Positions 21,053 through 32,687 are shown, counted from the first letter of the stretch. The stretch: DNA of 64,000 nt from Isoetes taiwanensis (GCA_021234155.1 JAJEKV010000096.1:1372010-1436009), one strand, 5' to 3'. Numbers and translations are program-made. Notes: generated from the sequence alone by a model not told the origin.

Positions 21053-22345
21053 TCCACAACATTATTTATTTAAGCTCCCTTAGGTATGGTTTCAAGGTTT
21101 TAATATTAAAATTCCACTTCCATAGCTAACTAATTTATTGAGACAAGTAATGCAGAGTCTCATAATTACGTGCTTACAGCTTTAAAATCTATAGGGTCTT
21201 ACGACCGCAAATGTCCGTAACCCTTGTCCACTGATCCCCAGACTAGGCCTCATCTCCGGGAACAAGCCTGTATAATCATCCTAGATACCGTTGATTTATT
21301 AGCTTCAAATTACGTAAATGTCTTAGTTAATACAACTAGTCATAGAAATTCTTACAACTTGTTATTACTCGCCCGCACGTCATGCTCGAATTTCCTCTGC
21401 TGGCTAATTCTTTCTTAAGCCCAGGCGCCACCCAATTCCTTCTATGATTACCTAACTTTATAATTTTCTTTTAACATGCCAACAATGAGTTCAAAGCAAC
21501 AAATTGACAAATCCAAACATAAACAACAAATAAAGACCACAACCCAAAAAAAGTTAAGAAAAGAAAACAGCAACACAGCAAGCAACGAAGATAGACATGT
21601 TTCGGCCTCTTTGGGCTCTGATTTTGGCATGGATTCACCATCTACCACTGACCCACCACCAAATCGACATGATCCAAGCCCAAATCGACTGATTCCGCTT
21701 ATTTTGAGGCATTTTGGGGCGCTTTGGATCGCTTGAGGAGCTCTTCAAACACTTGCCGAATAGCCATGCCAATCCTTAATTCCTTCAAAATAGGCCTTTA
21801 AACTCAATTTCGGCCCTCTCTAAGTAGTTTCAAAGATGTTCTAACTATGCCCAATCCACGCCATGAGACATGTGCTCAGTTTTTTTTTTTCCCTGATCAA
21901 TCCCATCTTGGTTTTTGTCGGATCCAATTCACATCCTCGAAACAAATCCAATCCTTCTTCCCGATGATCTTTCAAAAGCCCATCTTACAAATCCAATTAC
22001 CCAGATACAAAGCCTCTCAATCACAACTCTTAACAAAAGCATGTACAATCATGGCAGCCTATGCAAACCTCAATTGAATCATAAAAATTAGAATTCAAAC
22101 CCCACCTGAAAAGGAAGAACGATTTGATGCCGTTTATTCCAGCTCCCCGCCTCCAGATAGCCTCCTCCCAACTCCTCTGCAACTCAAATTCCTTCTGAGC
22201 TCCTCTCTTGCAACAATTCCTCACGTACCACCAAAAGCCCTCTTCTATAATTTTTTCTTTTTATAGTTTGGCTTATGTGGATTTACTTATGTGGATATAT
22301 GAACCCAAAGATAAATTCTAAAAAAAGGAATCTCTAGCCCAAAGG
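21053..22345. other. no gene recognised
   Basis: Short ORFs only. The stretch 21860-22250 is pyrimidine-rich and could be an intron or untranslated sequence of the minus-strand ORF upstream at 22346-23320. Confidence 0.35.
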
Positions 22346-23320
22346 TTAAAAAAACCAATAGTTTTTCACAAAAAAAATGAGTTTCCGATCGCCGGAAAAA
22401 TAATTTGGCGTCCAAAACACGGAAAACCTTAGCGTATATTCATACGCAAAAAAACCAAAAAGTTTTTCACCGCCGGAAATACAATCAGTAATGACGGGCG
22501 TCAGATTATCAGATATACCCCTGATATGCCAGAATATGCCAAAACCAACCCTCCCCCTAACGAATTGCCCCCTTAACAGGGGCAATCCAAAAAGCTTATC
22601 TTCCTGAACTCTACATTCAATCTCCTTAAATTCAAGTCCGTACTTTCTTATCTTCCAACCATGCAATAAGTCCAGCTTTGTGCATATGGCTGTCTTCTTT
22701 GTTTTTCTGTGACAGGAACTTCCAAATAAAGCTTCAAACATGTCGGGAATCAAAACCCATCCAAGTCTAACTGCAGTCCCTCCACTCTTCTTTAAGCTTG
22801 CATGAATGTCTTGCATGATCTTGGCTTTGAAGAACATAACTTGCTGCAAATTATTTCTAAGCTCTGTTGCAAGTGGTTGTTCTAACGGCCGTACTACACC
22901 ATATTGCTCTGAGTGTTTTGGCACGAGATACTCATGACTATAAAAGAAGATCATTTGCTGTCTGAGAGCTATTGATTTGCTACTTTCAAACATCCCTCTA
23001 TAGCTAATGTGGTAGGCTATAAATTTAGATGTGAAGCAATCAATGCTTTCCCATTCAAAAGCATCTGAAGGAAAAATAGAGTTTGGAAATCTACCATGCT
23101 GAACCTTTGTTGCCATATCTTTACTTTCATAGACATGTTGCACTAATGCTTCTATCTTTCCAGATTGATTTACTCTAAATGCCGTTACTCTACCTTTCCA
23201 ATGCAAGTGAATAATCTGTACTGCATTTGGGGGCTGCATTATAACCCAGTCACCTGTTGAAATTATCCCTATTCTCGTCCTAACAGAGTCAATTTCACCA
23301 ATTCCTTGTACTAGTGCCAT
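22346..23320 (-). CDS. 324-residue ORF, unknown function
   Basis: An ATG at 23318-23320 opens the longest minus-strand frame of this region. The first 240 residues look like a globular domain: TGDWVIMQPPNAVQIIHLHW, KGRVTAFRVNQSGKIEALV, WESIDCFTSKFIAYHISYRG. The end (from about residue 265) is Phe/Tyr-rich and coincides with a repeat of GTGAAAAACT followed by TTGGTTTTTTT, so the true coding end or a splice donor may lie earlier. GDWV followed by strands and a closing aromatic block is faintly like a BAH module, but I would not assign it. It may be a first exon of a gene reaching to 19820, or a transposon-related ORF. Confidence 0.45.
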   Translation of the reverse strand: MALVQGIGEIDSVRTRIGIISTGDWVIMQPPNAVQIIHLHWKGRVTAFRVNQSGKIEALVQHVYESKDMATKVQHGRFPNSIFPSDAFEWESIDCFTSKFIAYHISYRGMFESSKSIALRQQMIFFYSHEYLVPKHSEQYGVVRPLEQPLATELRNNLQQVMFFKAKIMQDIHASLKKSGGTAVRLGWVLIPDMFEALFGSSCHRKTKKTAICTKLDLLHGWKIRKYGLEFKEIECRVQEDKLFGLPLLRGQFVRGRVGFGIFWHIRGISDNLTPVITDCISGGEKLFGFFAYEYTLRFSVFWTPNYFSGDRKLIFFVKNYWFF

Positions 23321-24761
23321 TCCTGAAGATGCTTGCTATAAAATTCTTATAAAATTCCTGAAGATGCTTGCTATAAAATTCCTGAAGATTCTTAGACTAT
23401 AAAATCTGGTGATACTAATTCAAAGACATCAGGCTATCTAAATTGAATTTTATGGAACTACAATTGCATACCTTGCTGGTCCCGTAATCTCAGGGATTCA
23501 ATTCTCTAAAGATTAGCTATTAACAACAACTTCCGGCAATGAATTGACCGCTCCATATAAATCGGCAATGAATCGGCAATGAATCGACAACTTCCGGCGG
23601 GAGGGAAAAGCCATGGATCGACCACTGGATGGAAGGGCCTGGTTCACGCGGCAACGAAGTGGCCTGGTTCACGCAAGTTTCTATTGCTCCATATAATAAA
23701 TTACCAAACTTATTAACCCATACCTAATCCGAACCTAAAACCAAACCTGACCCTTCACCAAATTAAAAGGCCCATTTTTTAAGGGCCACCTCCTCTAATG
23801 ATCTAGAAAGAAAGAACTTTTGTAAGGTAAACACTGAACAAATATCGAGATACTGCCGATAAACCTGCAAAAACTACAAGATAAAACCTACAAGAGGTAA
23901 GCAAACTCAACAAAACTCTTACACCAAAACTCTGAACTTCCTTGTCTCAAAATCGATCAGTGAGGACGACCTAATGCAGAGCCGGATCTGCCATAGCCGA
24001 GTTGGGCCTGTTCTTTGCCAGAGGCACGACAGAGAATTTCTTGGGTTTTCTAATTTCTCTATCAGACGGCTCAAAATGATTTTAGGTGACGTGGCACGAC
24101 ACATGGCATAGCTAGAATCGCAGGAAAGTGAGGCAACCTGGTAAAAATTTTGAAGTACAAGAAAAGAAAAGAAAAATTTTGAACCACTTGCGAGCGATCT
24201 TAAATTTGGGAACTTCAGGGACTAACGGAGAAGCCTGCATGCGGACACATTGGCCGTAGTTATCACGGTTGCCGTAACTGAGCTCCGCCAGGGACGCCGC
24301 CGGCGGCGCCGCCAGGGGCTTGTCGCCATAGCCATCTGAATTGGCGCCTCCGTTCCTGAATCATCCTTTTCTTTCCGTCTTACTGTCTCCCGCGCCATTG
24401 GGCATGCTTTATTTCTCATATCACGAATTGGGTGCCGGATTTCTTCTGCTCTTACCGTGACCCACCTCCATAAGATCTGCCCTTAACCTCAAGCAGCTCG
24501 TTGATTTCTACCCAAATGATTTTATCTGTCGCGCATTAGGATTTTATGTCAAATTCCGCTCTGGGCTAGTTTTGGGGTTTTCTATCAAATTGGAAACAAT
24601 CATTTACTATGGAAAATGAGAACGCATATCGGAAAGGAAAACCTCGAATAGGTTATTTTAGGTAAATATTTGCTCTGGCTGGCCGGAATGGATGTTAGAA
24701 GATAAGAAATTTTGTTATGAGAGCATGTGAAACTCATTAGACAAATACTGGTTGATTAAAA
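23321..24761. other. intergenic; likely promoter side of the ubinuclein gene
   Basis: The left half is AT-rich with short direct repeats (ATGAATCGGCAATGAATCG and a doubled GCCTGGTTCACG near 23560-23670). A GC-rich patch (GCCGCCGGCGGCGCCGCC) lies at about 24295-24315. No TATA box is convincing. The position suggests the 5' region and untranslated leader of the gene that starts at 24762. Confidence 0.4.
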
Positions 24762-27700
24762 ATGTCTGAAGAACGGTCAGGAGCAGGGGTGGTTACCTTG
24801 CCAACTGGGTCTTCCATGGCCTCACCTTTTCAAGTAGTGGATTCAGCACATGGAGCAAGGCAACGGTTTTATGTGGAGCTTAAGGAGGAAACCACAGTAA
24901 TATCCTGGAAAAGGTTGCTAAGAAGTGTAGCTTCTATTGTGCCTGAGGCTCCTCCAGGAGCCAAACCAGCATTGGAGGCCCGGCTTGCGCCTTTGGAGGT
25001 ACCTTGCATAACTTCTGCTTTATATATGGATAGTGATGCTAAGTTTACTACTTACTAGGGCATGTTACTTAACTCACCATTTCAGCCTCTGTTCCTATGC
25101 TAATTGGTGTTCTACTTGACCATATAGACAGGAACAGGAGTTGCAGCATGCAAGGATCAGTTACCCCCTCCCAATCGCTTCAGTTCTGTGATCGAGAAAA
25201 TTGAACGTCTTTATAAGGTTAATATTCTAAGCTGTTCATTTTGGTATTTAAGGAGCAAATTGCTTCAATTTAAAACAATGGCATATGTAATGACATTAAG
25301 TGCATGTACCTGGTAGCATTACAAAGAAATTCTACAATCTACAGCTGCGATTTGCTGTGAGCATCATTAAGATGGGAAGTTTTTAATGCTATCTTCACTT
25401 GCAGGGGGATGATAGTGAGGATGAAAACTTGGACGATGTTCCAGATGAGGATCAGTACAACACCGATGATTCCTTCATTGATGATTCAGAGCTGGTATAT
25501 CTATATGCGATGATTATTTCTATCATTTGTTTCTTTGGTCATGGAGGGCATAAACTAACAGATTACATGTTTGAGAAGGTAATATCTCATGTCAGTGTCT
25601 TAATCAGCTTCTTGATCTTTTGTTTGTAGAATGAATACTTTTCTGTTGACAAATCGAAGACAAAGCATACAGGCTTCTTCATCAACAAAGGGAAGCTTGA
25701 GAAGATGTAATATGCTCTTCCTCATCTGGCAATTAATACGATTTACAATGCTTATGGTTCTTAGAAGTCTTTTTAGTCTTATTGTTAACCATGGTTAAGG
25801 CATACTATTTTTGTTCTAGGAATAACTGTCTTAAAAATTCTGTTGTACAGTTGACATAGTGATTCCTTTGTGTTGTGCAAAGTCCCGCCTCGATTATAGT
25901 ATTTGTTGTGTTTGTTAATGTATTTGACATGATCCACATTATCCATGTACATCACAGAATCTTTGTCTTTGACATATTTAATCTGTATTGATAAACAGAT
26001 CTGAACCTACTCCTCCCCCTGTACCAATCGTAAAGAAGAGGAAGCGGAGGGAAACAAAGGTTGGAGGTGAGGATGGACCAAAAAAGGTGTCTAAAGTCAA
26101 TATTGGCCACGATGGTTCAGCAGCTCGTCTCAAAGCAGCTGCAAGAAAGGTACTTGAGTAATCATACAAGTTCTTAAACATGAATTCTGGCTGACACTTG
26201 CATATTTAATAATCAGGCAGATAGCCTAACTCTGGTGGCAGCCCCTAAAGAAAAGAAGGATTATGGCTCTTTTAAACCTTTGTTACATGATAAGGGATCC
26301 TCTCAGTGCACCGTGGAAAATGGTTCTGAGAGGGAAGACACGTTGGCACAGGAGATGCAGCGAATAAAGGATAGTTACCAGGCAAAAATCAAGGCGAGCC
26401 CGAAACGAAGTGGTGCAGGCAGTGCTGCATACAAAGGGCTTCAAGTAGGTGGTCTTGATAGCTCAGAAGATAGAAACATTGGCAGGAAGCTTGAGGCAGC
26501 TATAGATCTCCCTTCAAAGGATAATACAGCAGGGTATGTAAATAAAGTTAAACGTGAAGAGATAAAGGAGGTTGAAGGAACTGGATCAAGAGGAGGGAGC
26601 ACTGCCTTTGTAAGCACTTTTGTTGTCTCATATTAGACTAAGTCAAATGGATAGTTGGCAGTTGGTTTTTGGTCAAATTTGGCCAAGTCATGATAATATT
26701 TGTATTGTTTCATTCCAGAGATCACCTGGAGGTCGCCGTGATGCAAGTCCTGTGAAACGTGCGAGTTGTGTCAAAACCAATGTGCTAGAGAGGGCAATTC
26801 AAGACTTAGCAAAAGAGGTTATTGAATGTATGTGAAAGCAATTATTCTACTATGAAAGTTTACCAACAAATTTGGCAAAGTTATCTATCTTAATTCATTG
26901 ATTTTGATAGTGTGTCCACCATCATCTGATGCCCAAGAGCTGGATCAATCTCAACTAGCAAAATCCAAGCGTCTGCCACGAGATGTAAAGCAAAAACTTG
27001 CAAAGGTCGCAAGGCTTGCGGTATGGCTACTTTTCTGACGTGTTTAGACAAATATGTTTTGTACCGCTTACATTGAATTATATATGTTTGCAGCAGGCTA
27101 GACAAGGAAAGATTCCTGATGAGCTGGTTGAGCGTCTGATGGGAATATTAGGGCATGTTATGCGTCTTAAAACACTTAAGGTTACTCCATTCTTAAAGAA
27201 TGTTTCTTCTCTGCTGTAGTTGTTTCATGTTATTGACTTTAGTTCTGGCAACAGAGGAACTTAAAGGAAATGGTGGAACTGGGCCTTTCTGCAAAACAAG
27301 AGAAGGAAGGACGTCTGGAAGATATCAAACGCCAAGTTACTGAAATGGTTCGATCAAGAGTGTCTACTCTTCAATCACAGGTATTTTACAACTTGCAAAT
27401 TGAGTCAGGTACTTGTGCATTAGTTAACGCACAGCCTATATCCAATGCCAATCATAGGATGCTGAAAACAGAGAAGGCTCGGCCGATGATTTTCAAACTT
27501 CCCCAAACTGTTCAGAAAAGCGTAGTAATGACCGTTTCAAATGGGATCAAGCTACAGAAGACCGACTTTGTGACCTGTACGAGGAGTATCTTCAGGTATT
27601 TTTATTGCATCTTCATTGCTTTTTCTCTGTGTTTGTGTGATATAAGATTGAGTTTAGAAGTCAGGAAAGTCAAATGTTCGTCTTGAATCGGCCATGTTAA

Positions 27701-28841
27701 AAATGATTTATATTCCTTGGTATATGTTGTCCCCTCGTCTTGTTGCATCTACTCTTTATAAGGATGTCTGGATTCAAAATTCACTACTTCAATCAAAATC
27801 CTCAAAATTAATATGGTTTATTTTCCATATCCATTTCTAATAACATGATTGTGCTTTAGGAAGAATATTGTAAATAACACTATTGATTTATACAGGGTAT
27901 TGATGAGCACAAGGGCCCTCAAATTCGGAAATTGTATCTAGAGGTATTTCTGTATGTGCCCTCTGTCACAGAAATCATGGGATTAACAAGCAGCTGTTGA
28001 TTGTGTTTTAGTTAGCTGAGCTATGGCCTGAAGGTTGGATGGACAACAATGGTGTGAAGAATGCTGTGCACAGGGCAAAAGAGCGCAAGAAAAAGCTTGA
28101 TAAGTTGGTATGTTTCTCACCCTTAACTTTATGACGTGCAGTTTTCTCACGATCATATAGGTACATAATTTCCAGTACTCACATTTCACATCCATTTTAG
28201 ACATTTATTCTCCGGATTTGCATGAGTTGGACTGGTCCTTCAACCATGCTTTAACCATTTTTATTCGTATCTTTTGATAGTATGCATGGACGATTTCTTA
28301 CATCTTTTCTTGTTGCTAGAATCGCATGGGTGCAAGGAAAAAACTGCGGTTGGCTGCTAAAAGTGGTGAAAACTCTAGACAGCTGGAAGAAAATATGTCG
28401 AGACCATCTAATGTCATTTTGCAGGGCTATACCTCATCTTCAGAGAAGCCAAAAGCCTCTGGATTGATTTCAGATGCTGAAAAAGCTATGCTTGCAAAAC
28501 AATCTGGAAAAGATAAGCCTATTTGGGTTGAACAGAGGAAAAATTATGCTAGAGGGAAGATTGAAACGAATAAAGAACGAGTCAGAAAGGAAACTATCAT
28601 GCTTGAGCATGACAAGGGTCTTGCCCTTCTGAAAAAGAAGCTAAAGACTAGGGATATAATAGAACAAAATGAGTATTTGGCAATAAAGGGCCAAGAAATG
28701 GATGAATGTGCTTGGGGAGGTCCACCATCAAATCTACACATTTTGCCCAAAGAAGACCCAATTCTTCAAAGGAAGGACAGTATGCAGCCAATGAGGCGAT
28801 CGTTGGATTCGTCAGATCTAGGAGATTGGCAAGAGCAGTAA
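24762..28841 (+). CDS. UBN: ubinuclein (HIRA complex subunit), 14 exons
   Basis: Exons: 24762-24998, 25128-25217, 25405-25494, 25630-25706, 25999-26149, 26217-26609, 26719-26827, 26911-27020, 27094-27180, 27255-27380, 27458-27595, 27896-27943, 28012-28107 and 28320-28841. All junctions are GT-AG and in frame: 2274 nt, 757 residues. The N-terminus (RQRFYVELKEETTVISWKRL) leads to the HPC2-related domain across exons 3-4 (YNTDDSFIDDSEL then NEYFSVDKSKTKHTGFF), which binds HIRA. A basic linker (PIVKKRKRRE) follows. The ubinuclein middle region spans exons 7-14 (LCPPSSDAQELDQSQLAKSK, FKWDQATEDRLCDLYEEYLQ, LAELWPEGWMDNNGVKNAVH). The C-terminus is charged and coiled-coil-like. Known role: with HIRA it deposits histone H3.3 independently of replication, in the nucleus. 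Length suits plant UBN1/UBN2. It appears fully intact; the exon 2 and exon 9 acceptors have close alternatives. Confidence 0.94.
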
Positions 28842-29910
28842 GAGCTCAAGTATTCCGGTTAGCCAAACTTAGGAAAATTTTGTAATATGTAATTCTATCT
28901 GTTCGAGCTAGCAGCAGGTTTTTGATCTGAATGTACAGATTTTAAGAAAGTTCCGATGAAAGAAATTTAAAGAAACGTTTGGCCCTTGATACTTTAGTTG
29001 ATTTTGGGTCAGTTTACTTTGTCTAGGATCTTGGTTTCAGTCAACAGCATCAAATTATTGCCTCAGACTATATGAGCAGCAGAGCCTCTATAAATCACAC
29101 TGTAATGCTGGGAAGAGAAATCAAATAAGTCCTAAAGGATAATTTTTGTCGCTTGTTGGGGTCAACTAAGGCAACGTTGAGATCAACTGAGTTAAACTTT
29201 TTCGCAAAGGCAGCTGATTATGTATTTTCATCTACTTATTTATTTAAAATGTTTTTGTGGCCGGTGCTAACGCTTTTTCCGGTTTGCGCTAACGTCGCCT
29301 TTTCCAGGCTTACGCTGGATTTTGAGGTTTCGGTCCTTTTACTGGCCGTGAAGCAAACATGCCCTGATTTGCAGGGCGTCTGTTTTGTTTTCCGTATAGA
29401 CTCTGCTCTCTCCTCTCAGAAACGATAGAGGTGATCGCTGTGATAATAAGACTCCCTTCCGACTTCCATTATTTCTGTGGGAATAAATGGATGGATTTAA
29501 ATTTTACCTCAAATTACAATAGCAATCGATGTAGCAGAGAGGCTTTGAAGCAAACAGGTACAGATATTTGGGGTTAATCGGCTGTGGCAAATATCAAATC
29601 TGGCATTCCGGCACAGGGTTGCCATCAGTTTAAATTTTATGTGTTTGTGCTGAAATAGAGGTCGGTGAAGCAAAGGAGCCGCTGAAGCAAAGGCACTTTA
29701 TTTTTTGCCGCTTTGTTTCCACAGCACTTCTTAGGTTTTCACAAGTTTTTTTTGAATCCAGCCCTTGCAAGATCAACCCAACTCTTGCAATCCGTGAATC
29801 AAATTTAGAGCAAGATCCGTTGATGCAAGAACTGTAAGCTCTTTAACTTGGAGTCCTGCTTGATCTCTTACAGCTATCTCATTTCATTTTCAATGGTCCT
29901 TTTTTTTTAC
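28842..29910. other. 3' flank of ubinuclein, then no gene recognised
   Basis: The first ~150 bases are probably the 3' untranslated region (TTTTGTAATATGTAATTC). Beyond lies unannotated sequence with a Gln-free chance ORF at 29153-29428 and repeated GAAGCAAA words at 29545-29695. Confidence 0.45.
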
Positions 29911-30032
29911 TTGCAACCTATTTCTTACGCTCAAATTATATTCCCTTCCCCCGATTTGGTTAGACTCCCAATTGCAACCTATTTCTTACGCTCAAATTAT
30001 ATTCCCTTCCCCCGATTTGGTTAGACTCCCAA
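29911..30032. repeat. 61-bp tandem duplication
   Basis: The unit starting TTGCAACCTATTTCTTACGC and ending in GGTTAGACTCCCAA is present at 29911-29971 and 29972-30032, essentially identical, so the duplication is recent. Confidence 0.93.
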
Positions 30033-30035
30033 GAT

Positions 30036-30101
30036 TGGAAACCTCCCCCATTTTCTTTCATAGAAACCTCTCCAGATTTTGCTAACCTGGAGAGGTTTCC
30101 G
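30036..30101. repeat. opposed GGAAACCTC / GAGGTTTCC motifs
   Basis: GGAAACCTCCCCC, then GAAACCTCTCCAG, then CTGGAGAGGTTTCC form an inverted arrangement able to fold. The same motif family makes the larger array at 31435-31702. Confidence 0.7.
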
Positions 30102-30217
30102 TAAGATTCTAAAAATATAATAATTTTTCTATTTATGACAAGCAGCTATAGTAAACCAGATGTCCAAATTTAATCATTTCTTTTCGTATGCCTTTCCCAT
30201 TTCAGTTCTACATGCAC

Positions 30218-30364
30218 ATTCTTCTTGAAGCACATTCTTCTTGAAGCAGATTTCTGGAGCGGCATCCCTCTTTGGCGATTCAGTTTGTTGGCAGCTTTGT
30301 TCTTCTTGAAGCAGATTTCTGGAGCGGCATCCCTCTTTGGCGATTCAGTTTGTTGGCAGCTTTG
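30218..30364. repeat. 65-bp tandem duplication plus partial copy
   Basis: The unit beginning TTCTTCTTGAAGCAGATTTC occurs at 30235-30299 and 30300-30364. A 17-bp partial copy (ATTCTTCTTGAAGCAC) precedes it at about 30218. Confidence 0.93.
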
Positions 30365-30636
30365 TGTTATTGGATTGTTGGCGGATCGTTTTGCACATTA
30401 GTTTGTTCTGGTTTGATTGAGCAGGGGAGTGAAAATCGAGCCTCTGAAGAAGATGAGCGGCATTTGGAGCCGAAGAGGGCGCCGGATTGGGTCGGAAATC
30501 AGGAGGTTTCCAATTTCGTCCATCGCTCAAATTATATGGCTGAAGACGACTGAAGATTGCGTGTACTGAAGATGCAGCAGTGTTTATGGCTCTTGCTGCT
30601 GTAGATTTGAGCATTCATGCTTGCCTACCTTTTTCT

Positions 30637-31345
30637 GGCAGATTAAGCAAAGAGCTTTTCTGGCAGATTAAGCAAAGAGCAAAGAGATTAAGCAAAGAGC
30701 TCTGCTTCCCTGTCATCTCAAGATCAAGCAAAGAGCTTTTTCTGGCAGATTAAGCAAAGAGCAAAGAGATTGAGCAAAGAAAACAGTCATTAGAAAATAG
30801 TCATTAATTCAAAATTTTTAACTTTTCACCAGATTCAAGTATTGAGTTCTCAGATTCGTCTAAATGTTCAAGCACTTCTTTCCTGTCATCTCAAGATAAA
30901 ACAAAGAGCTTTTTCTGGCAGATTGTTGAGAATTATAGCTTAGATGCAAACTGTAATCAGCTGGATAGGCAAATCGGCAGCAAAAGTGAACAAAACGGTA
31001 GCAAATATTGGATCTGCTCTTGTCGGCAACACAAAATCCGGTTTCAGTGTTCACTTCCGGCCTGTTCAAAAACGTCGACAGAATACAGCCTTTTTGTCTT
31101 ATTTGTTTTATCACATCGGCTGTTTATAGCAGGTCCGGATATGACCTCTAGAATAATCACTATTTACATATGACCTCTACAATAATAACTATTTACACAA
31201 CTTTACATAACGTTATTGATTGAATGCCATCACAGATTAAGCAAAGAGCAAAGAGATTAAGCAAAGAAAACAGTCATTAAAAAATAGTCATTAATTTAAA
31301 ATTTTCAACTTTTCAAAAAAAATAGTCATTAATTCTGGCAACCAT
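30637..31345. repeat. scattered AGATTAAGCAAAGAGC repeats
   Basis: The word GCAGATTAAGCAAAGAGC and shorter AGCAAAGAG variants recur at about 30640-30780, 30895-30925 and 31232-31270. A longer shared block (CTGTCATCTCAAGAT plus CTTTTTCTGGCAGATT) occurs twice, near 30710 and 30885. The companion phrase AAAACAGTCATTA followed by AATAGTCATTAATT also appears twice, near 30780 and 31265. This is a patchwork of local duplications with no gene. Confidence 0.75.
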
Positions 31346-31434
31346 GGACGGAGTGCGCCTCTTCATTAAGACGCACGAGGGCTAATTGCTCTTCGTGCAA
31401 ATTTAGAGAGGAGTTTTTTTTTTTTTACTTTTAT

Positions 31435-31702
31435 GGAAACCTCCCCACCTTTCCATGAAACCCCCCTTGTTTTCTTAATTGGAAACCTCCCTAGGTCATC
31501 CCCAGAAAGTTGGGGAGGTTTCCACGGAAAGGTTGGGAAGGTTTCCATGGAAACCTCCCCTGTTTTCAAATGTGGAAACCTCCCCAGCTGTACAAGGAAA
31601 GTTGGGGAGATTTCCAGGAAAATGGGGGAGGTTTCCAGGGAAAGTGGGGGAGCTTTCCAGGGAAAGTTAGGGAGGTTTCCATGGAAAGTTGGGGAGGTTT
31701 CC
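31435..31702. repeat. array of opposed GGGGAGGTTTCC motifs
   Basis: GGAAACCTCCCC lies at 31435, 31481 (last base changed), 31549 and 31574. Its reverse complement GGGGAGGTTTCC, with variants, lies at 31512, 31535, 31604, 31625, 31647, 31669 and 31691. The right half is a regular 22-bp tandem whose spacer is close to AGGGAAAGTT. The two orientations allow a long stem, with a local palindrome centred on TTTCCATGGAAA at about 31547. Nothing here is coding: ORFs exist in several frames only because the unit has no stop. Confidence 0.9.
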
Positions 31703-32070
31703 ATTGAAGTCCAACCCAAGTCGGGCGTAGAAAAAACCATCGTATTTCTTAGCTATGTTATATATCATGGACTGTGTTTAGAGCGCGTATTATTGCTAGA
31801 GCGTGTATTATTTTTTCGTGGCCATTAGATCATGGCATATCTCGCGAGATATTCTATGAGAAGCCTTGTTGTCCCTTCTTTACAAGTCAAGATGGGGTTA
31901 AATTGCCCCATGTTGACTCGATTTTTAAAGAGGGATTTATGTCAGTATTCTAGAAGTCTGATACAGCACGGCCAACAATAATAATAATAATCTGTCTGTA
32001 ACTCCACCTGTATCAGACGGCTGAGGAAGGGCCACGTGGCACCATCTTGGCCATCTAGAAACCACTCCCG
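31703..32070. other. no gene; short inverted repeat
   Basis: GTCTGATACAG (about 31957-31967) and CTGTATCAGAC (about 32008-32018) are perfect inverted copies flanking an (AAT)n run. Nothing else is recognisable. Confidence 0.5.
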
Positions 32071-32207
32071 CGATTATTGTGGAACCTTCGCGTTTCTTCC
32101 AAAGGAAGGTTCTGGAACTCCAGCGATTATTGTGGAACCTTGCCGTTTCTTCCAAAGGAAGGTTCTGGAGGGATTTGGCTCCATCCTTCTGTGCATATAA
32201 AAGGAGG
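32071..32207 (+). promoter_or_regulatory. promoter-like block: 53-bp tandem repeat and TATA box
   Basis: A unit starting CGATTATTGTGGAACCTT occurs at 32071-32123 and 32124-32173. Each copy holds GGAACCTT and AAGGTTCT as a short stem with TTCTTCCAAAGG between. A clean TATA box (TATAAAAG, 32196-32203) follows, then a CT-rich stretch like a plant 5' leader. It lies upstream of the half LTR of copia element 2 but is absent from that element's 3' LTR. Promoter function is inferred from layout only. Confidence 0.5.
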
Positions 32208-32527
32208 GAATAGGCCATTGCATTCATTTTCTACCGGATTTCCAAACCCTCCTCTTCTTCGCCCCCCCTCCGACCGCTATAGCCAACAGACCACAAGCTC
32301 TTCTACATTCTGCTGCTTCTGAAAGCTCCGGCGTTTGTGCTTGGAAAAGAAGGGCCCGGAAAAGGAAGGTTGTTCTTGAAGGTGGGCTTACTATAGTGGT
32401 CCGGCATTTGGGCCTGGCTACGTTGATTCAAAACAACGTCGTGTATCTGCAGAGGTCTGAACTATCTCCCTTTTCAGTACGTTTTTATACGTCTTGCAAC
32501 TAGAACTCTATTTTGTACTGAAAAGGG

Positions 32528-32631
32528 ATGCAGCCTGGCCTTTCTATATTAAGAATTCTGAGATGTATAAAGATAGATCTAATGAATGGAAACGCCACTT
32601 CTTCTGGTGTCAATTTTTCTTAAGTGAATTA
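32528..32631 (+). repeat. 5' LTR remnant of copia element 2
   Basis: It matches 37266-37369. The left edge is abrupt and coincides with the end of a 14-bp inverted repeat (TCCCTTTTCAGTAC at 32468-32481 and GTACTGAAAAGGGA at 32515-32528). Confidence 0.9.
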
Positions 32632-32643
32632 TGGTATCAGAGC
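32632..32643 (+). other. primer binding site (initiator tRNA-Met)
   Basis: TGGTATCAGAGC directly follows the LTR remnant with no spacer. Confidence 0.93.
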
Positions 32644-32687
32644 GGGTCATCCTCTGTGGATAAGAGACTGCTCAAGATTAGAGCGAA

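Noticed and set aside
31433-31828. Long overlapping ORFs in several frames across the GGGGAGGTTTCC array
   Set aside because: They arise because the repeat unit lacks stops; no frame has protein-like composition.
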